Source of the DNA: Nitrospiria bacterium
GTDB lineage: Bacteria > Nitrospirota > Nitrospiria > JACQBZ01
Length of the DNA stretch: 33,946 bases
Direction: 5' to 3'
NCBI GenBank assembly: GCA_035498035.1
Contig: DATKAN010000063.1
Span: forward strand, 1 to 33,946
The stretch's first letter is position 1; every line of letters starts with the position of its first letter. A program made the position numbers and the translations under genes. The notes beneath the pieces were generated by a model, which searched no databases, was not told the DNA's origin, and saw only the letters and a program-made list of their open reading frames with translations. Below, piece by piece: positions 30,807 to 33,946 of the stretch.

Positions 30807-31409
30807 ATGACGGCCCGTTCACCCGCACAGAAAGAACTCGCGGCATGGATCGGAATCATTCTGGCGGTCTGTTTGATCCTCTTCTTCCTCGCGGGTCTTT
30901 GGTGGTTGCCGGGGGAGTACCAGGTCCGGACGCAAGTCGCCGTATCGCGGACGCCGGAGCAAGCCTGGGCGTGGTTTGCGGACCCGGACCATTGGGGGCG
31001 GCGCTTCCCGATGGTTCAGGCGGACGAAAACGCCTCGAACGCGATGACGGGCGCGGGGGATCGGCGCCGGGTGACCCTGCATATTCCGGGAGGCAGCACC
31101 CTGGTTAGCGAAATCTTGATCACGGATTTCGTGAAGGGGCACCTTTATGCCGATCGGCATCTGGGCGACTGGATGGATGGAAAACCGCTCCCGATCGCAA
31201 ACGCGAGGGATCGGCTTGAGTTTGATCCGGAAGGGTCCGGGAAAACCCGGATCACGTTCAAGGGGGTTTTCGAAGTCAAAGGCCCTTTGAATAGATGGCT
31301 GGCTTTTCTGGTGCTAAAGCCGACGGCCGACCGGATCATCGCCCAGGCCCTGGAAGAATATGGCCGCTCTATCGGGATAGACCGCCCGAGCCCGACCACC
31401 CGCGGCTGA
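30807..31409 (+). CDS. SRPBCC-fold protein with N-terminal membrane anchor
   Basis: 200 residues. One membrane span at about 14-34 (WIGIILAVCLILFFLAGLWW), then a START/polyketide-cyclase-like domain: VRTQVAVSRTPEQAWAWFADPDHW is the typical first strand and helix, and RLEFDPEGSGKTRITFKGVFEV and the C-terminal long helix (RIIAQALEEYGR) complete it. Such domains bind hydrophobic ligands; the ligand here is unknown. It begins 9 bases after the lipoprotein gene and is probably co-transcribed. Confidence 0.85.
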   Translation: MTARSPAQKELAAWIGIILAVCLILFFLAGLWWLPGEYQVRTQVAVSRTPEQAWAWFADPDHWGRRFPMVQADENASNAMTGAGDRRRVTLHIPGGSTLVSEILITDFVKGHLYADRHLGDWMDGKPLPIANARDRLEFDPEGSGKTRITFKGVFEVKGPLNRWLAFLVLKPTADRIIAQALEEYGRSIGIDRPSPTTRG

Positions 31410-31444
31410 CGCGGCGGTGGATTCGTTCCGACGCCGATTCGGAT

Positions 31445-32902
31445 TCAAATCATCCTTCCGAACAGATTCGTCGCGGCGACCGAGATTTCGATGAAGGCCT
31501 TGGGGTAGATGCCGAGGAACAGTACCCCGCCGACGGCGGTGAAGAGGACCAGGCGCATCGGAAACGAGACCGGGATCGGGGTGTTTTCCTTGGGCATGTT
31601 GATGTAGACGCGCTTGATGACGACCAGGTAGTAATACATCGAAATGACGATGTTGATCCCGCCGATCACGACCAGCGCCACGAGGCCCTCGTTCATTGCC
31701 GCGGCGAAGACGTAAAGCTTGCCGATAAATCCGGCCAGCGGCGGGACGCCGGCCAGCGACAGGAAGAAGATCAGCAGCGCGAAGGCCAGCAGCGGCGAGC
31801 GGCGCGAGAGGCCGTCGTAATCCTCGAGCTGATCGCTGTTCGTCATGTTCGAGAAGATGATCACGACCGCGAAAGCCCCGACGTTCGCAAAGAGATAGGT
31901 CAGGAAGTAGAACAGTACCGAGTCGCCCCCCATCTTGCTGGCGGCCGCAAGGCCGATCAGCACGTTCCCGATCTGCGCGATCCCGGAATAAGCCAGGAGC
32001 CGCTTGATGTTCTTCTGAGCGATCGCCACGATGTTCCCGTAGGTCATCGAGATCGCCGAGACCCCGACGATCAGCCAGACCCATTCGTCCTTGATGTCTC
32101 CCACCGTCGCCATGAAGATGCGTAGCAGTATGGCGAAGGTCGCGGCCTTGGGTGCGATCGAGAGGAAGGCGGTCACCGGCGTCGGCGCGCCCTGCTAGAT
32201 GTCCGGCACCCAGGCATGGAAGGGCACCGCGCCGACCTTGAAGCCCAGCGCCACAAAAATCAACAGGAAGCCGATGATCATTCCGGGCGTCAGATGGCCG
32301 TGCATCTTGGCGAAGTCCGTGAACATGATGCTTCCCGTCTCGCCGTAGAGGAGGCTGATCCCGAAGGCGAGCAGCCCCGCCGCGAATACACCCAGTATGA
32401 AATACTTCAGACCCGCCTCGTTCGACTCCGCGTCGTCCCGCAGGTAGGCGACCAGAATATAGAACGAAAAGGTCGAGAACTCGAGCGTGATGAACATGCT
32501 CAGAAGGTCGTTCACCGAGACCATCAGCATCATTCCCAGCGCGGCGAGCAGTCCGAGAAAATAGTACTCGCCCCGGAAGTGCGGGACCTTTTTCAGGTAA
32601 TCCATCGAGGCCAGGAAGACGAGGATCGTCGTGCCCAGTATGAAGGCCTTGAAGAAGATCGCCAGCGGATCGACGATATACATCTCCTTGAACATCGTCC
32701 CGTGCCGGCCCTCGATAAAATAGTCCGCGAGCAGCGCGAAGATCCCTCCCATTCCGGCGATCGAAAGCCAGGCGAGCTGAGTCTTTCCGATCCGCGGAAA
32801 TAGAAAATCGAGGACGAGGATGACGCTCAAAAGCCCCGTCATTAAAATTTCGGGCATCAACAGCTCGACATCGGCCGGCGTCATCGTGAAGGTAAAGGGC
32901 AT
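31445..32902 (-). pseudogene. nuoN: NADH-quinone oxidoreductase subunit N, interrupted by an in-frame TAG
   Basis: Antiporter-like membrane subunit of complex I. The frame codes 485 residues of NuoN if read through, the usual length, but codon 236 is TAG (32195-32197). The flanks are perfectly conserved NuoN: GAVPFHAWVPDI before and QGAPTPVTAFLSIAPKAA after, where other NuoN proteins have Tyr (PDVYEGAPTPV). TAC or TAT to TAG is a single base change, and the frame is otherwise intact. So this is either a recent mutation, a sequencing error or programmed readthrough. It starts 2 bases after the nuoM stop. Without readthrough only 235 residues would be made. Confidence 0.93.
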
Positions 32903-32904
32903 GG

Positions 32905-33946
32905 TCAGAACGGTCCTCCGATCTGCGCGACGGACGCGTCGCCCTGAATGGCGGCGATCAAGGGAACGACGCCGGCCTTGATCACCTGGATAAACTGCGA
33001 CGGGAAGAGGCCGAAGTAGATGCTGGTCGCGGCCATCACCAGAAGCGGAAGTCGGTCGACGATCGGACTCGCGTCATGGACATGGGCGTAATGCGGATCC
33101 AGCGGGCCATAGAAGACGCCCCGCATCATCCGGAAGAGATAGGCCAGCGTCAGACCGATCCCCAGCACCGCGATGATCGTCTGGACCGGATAGATGTTCC
33201 AGCTTCCGACCAGGATCATCAGCTCGCCGATGAAATTCACCGTGAGCGGCAGCCCGAACGAGGCCGCCACCGCCACGATGAAGATTCCGGCGATGAAGGG
33301 CATTTTGGACGACAGCCCTCCCAGCGACGGGATATCCCGCGTATGGGTTTGATCGTAAACGTATCCGGCGATCGCGAACAGCATCCCGGTCGCGAGCGCG
33401 TGGGCGAACATATAAAGAACCGCCCCCGTCAGGCTGATGACGTTCAGCGCGGCCATCCCGAGAAAGACGTAGCCCATATGGCTGGATGAGGAATACCCGA
33501 TCACGTACTTGGTGTCCCGTTGGAAATAGGCCACGAGCCCGCCGTAGACGATGCTGAAGATACAAAGGATCGCGGCCAGCGGCATCCATTCTCGCGTCGC
33601 CTCGGGAAACAAGGTATACCCGACCCGGATGATCGAGAAATGGCCCAGCTTCATCAAGACGCCCGCATGGAGCATGCTGACCGCAGCCGGGGCCGCGGCA
33701 TGGCCGACCGGAGACCAGGAATGGAGCGGCCAGATCGGCGCGATCGAGGCGAAGCCGAAGAAGATCAGCAGGAAAAGAATCGAATGCAGGTATTTCGGGA
33801 CATGCCCGTGGGCCTGGAGCTCGACGATGTTGAAGGTGTGCAGACCGGAGGTCGCGTAGATGATCAGTATCGCGACCAGGGCCACGACCGCGCCGGCCGA
33901 AAGGAACAGCGTCAGCTTCATCGCGGCGTATTCCTTGCTGTTCGAG
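32905..33946 (-). CDS. nuoM: NADH-quinone oxidoreductase subunit M, 5' end outside window
   Basis: The last 346 residues of the NuoM proton-pumping subunit; the frame stays open to the right edge (SNSKEYAAMKLTLF), so the methionine at 33921 is internal. The antiporter signature region reads PLHSWSPVGHAAAPAAVSMLHAGVLMKLG, where most NuoM have LPDAHVEAPTAGS. The Lys of VLMKLG is kept. Further landmarks are YSSSSHMGYVFLG and the GxPLTVNFIGELMIL stretch. About ten hydrophobic spans. The order nuoM-nuoN is that of standard nuo operons. Confidence 0.93.
   Translation of the reverse strand, partial: SNSKEYAAMKLTLFLSAGAVVALVAILIIYATSGLHTFNIVELQAHGHVPKYLHSILFLLIFFGFASIAPIWPLHSWSPVGHAAAPAAVSMLHAGVLMKLGHFSIIRVGYTLFPEATREWMPLAAILCIFSIVYGGLVAYFQRDTKYVIGYSSSSHMGYVFLGMAALNVISLTGAVLYMFAHALATGMLFAIAGYVYDQTHTRDIPSLGGLSSKMPFIAGIFIVAVAASFGLPLTVNFIGELMILVGSWNIYPVQTIIAVLGIGLTLAYLFRMMRGVFYGPLDPHYAHVHDASPIVDRLPLLVMAATSIYFGLFPSQFIQVIKAGVVPLIAAIQGDASVAQIGGPF

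Overview
This window looks like chromosomal DNA from a GC-rich Gram-negative bacterium. Outer-membrane proteins (a porin-like beta-barrel and a Pal-type lipoprotein), complex I genes and the overall gene style suggest Nitrospirota or a neighbouring phylum. That assignment is an inference: there is no rRNA or marker gene to settle it.

Layout. (1) 1-1400: the end of an integrated element. A tyrosine recombinase entering from the left edge runs antisense into a tRNA-Arg(TCG) gene and is followed by tRNA-His(GTG). (2) 1500-8260: a DUF2203 gene that looks leaderless, then a leftward phosphate-uptake block (28-residue ORF, porin, pstS-pstC-pstA-pstB-phoU) and a small cysteine-rich protein. (3) 8450-17145: a rightward cluster that appears to form one or a few operons. 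It holds a DUF5132 protein, an HMA_2-like protein, a protein built of 22-residue helical repeats, a calcium-type P-type ATPase with its own HMA_2-like domain, a divergent S-adenosylmethionine synthetase relative, a DUF3562-like protein, a one-span membrane protein, an ArsA/Get3-type ATPase and a GDT1/UPF0016 cation exchanger. (4) 17264-21841, leftward: a third HMA_2-like protein, a zinc-ribbon protein, an atypical response regulator lacking the phospho-Asp, phoR, phoB and a Nudix hydrolase. (5) 22047-27118: polyphosphate kinase, a CYTH-CHAD protein, uppP and an unpredicted 57-residue membrane protein. (6) 27220-30200: a DsbA/FrnE-like oxidoreductase, a PD-(D/E)XK nuclease fused to a topoisomerase-type zinc finger and a four-helix-bundle protein, each boundary marked by a copy of a short repeat, then a stretch of decayed gene fragments. 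(7) 30146-33946: a Pal-like lipoprotein behind a strong promoter and a palindromic operator, an SRPBCC protein, and leftward nuoN (broken by one in-frame TAG) and nuoM (cut by the window edge).

How it fits together. The strongest theme is phosphate. Transport (pst), sensing (phoB/phoR), storage (ppk) and a CHAD protein of the polyphosphate-associated type all lie within about 24 kb. Six promoter regions carry tandem 11-bp direct repeats of the form (G/T)TNA(C/T)-N6, which read as Pho boxes. They lie ahead of pstS, the small-ORF/porin unit, ppk, the zinc-ribbon/HMA_2 pair, the atypical regulator and the 57-residue membrane protein. The metal cluster (Ca-type ATPase, GDT1 exchanger, apolipoprotein-like repeat protein, ArsA/Get3) sits in the middle of this regulon. 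I suggest, as inference only, a role in a cation/polyphosphate granule or membrane compartment. All functional calls come from motifs read by eye; no database search was run.
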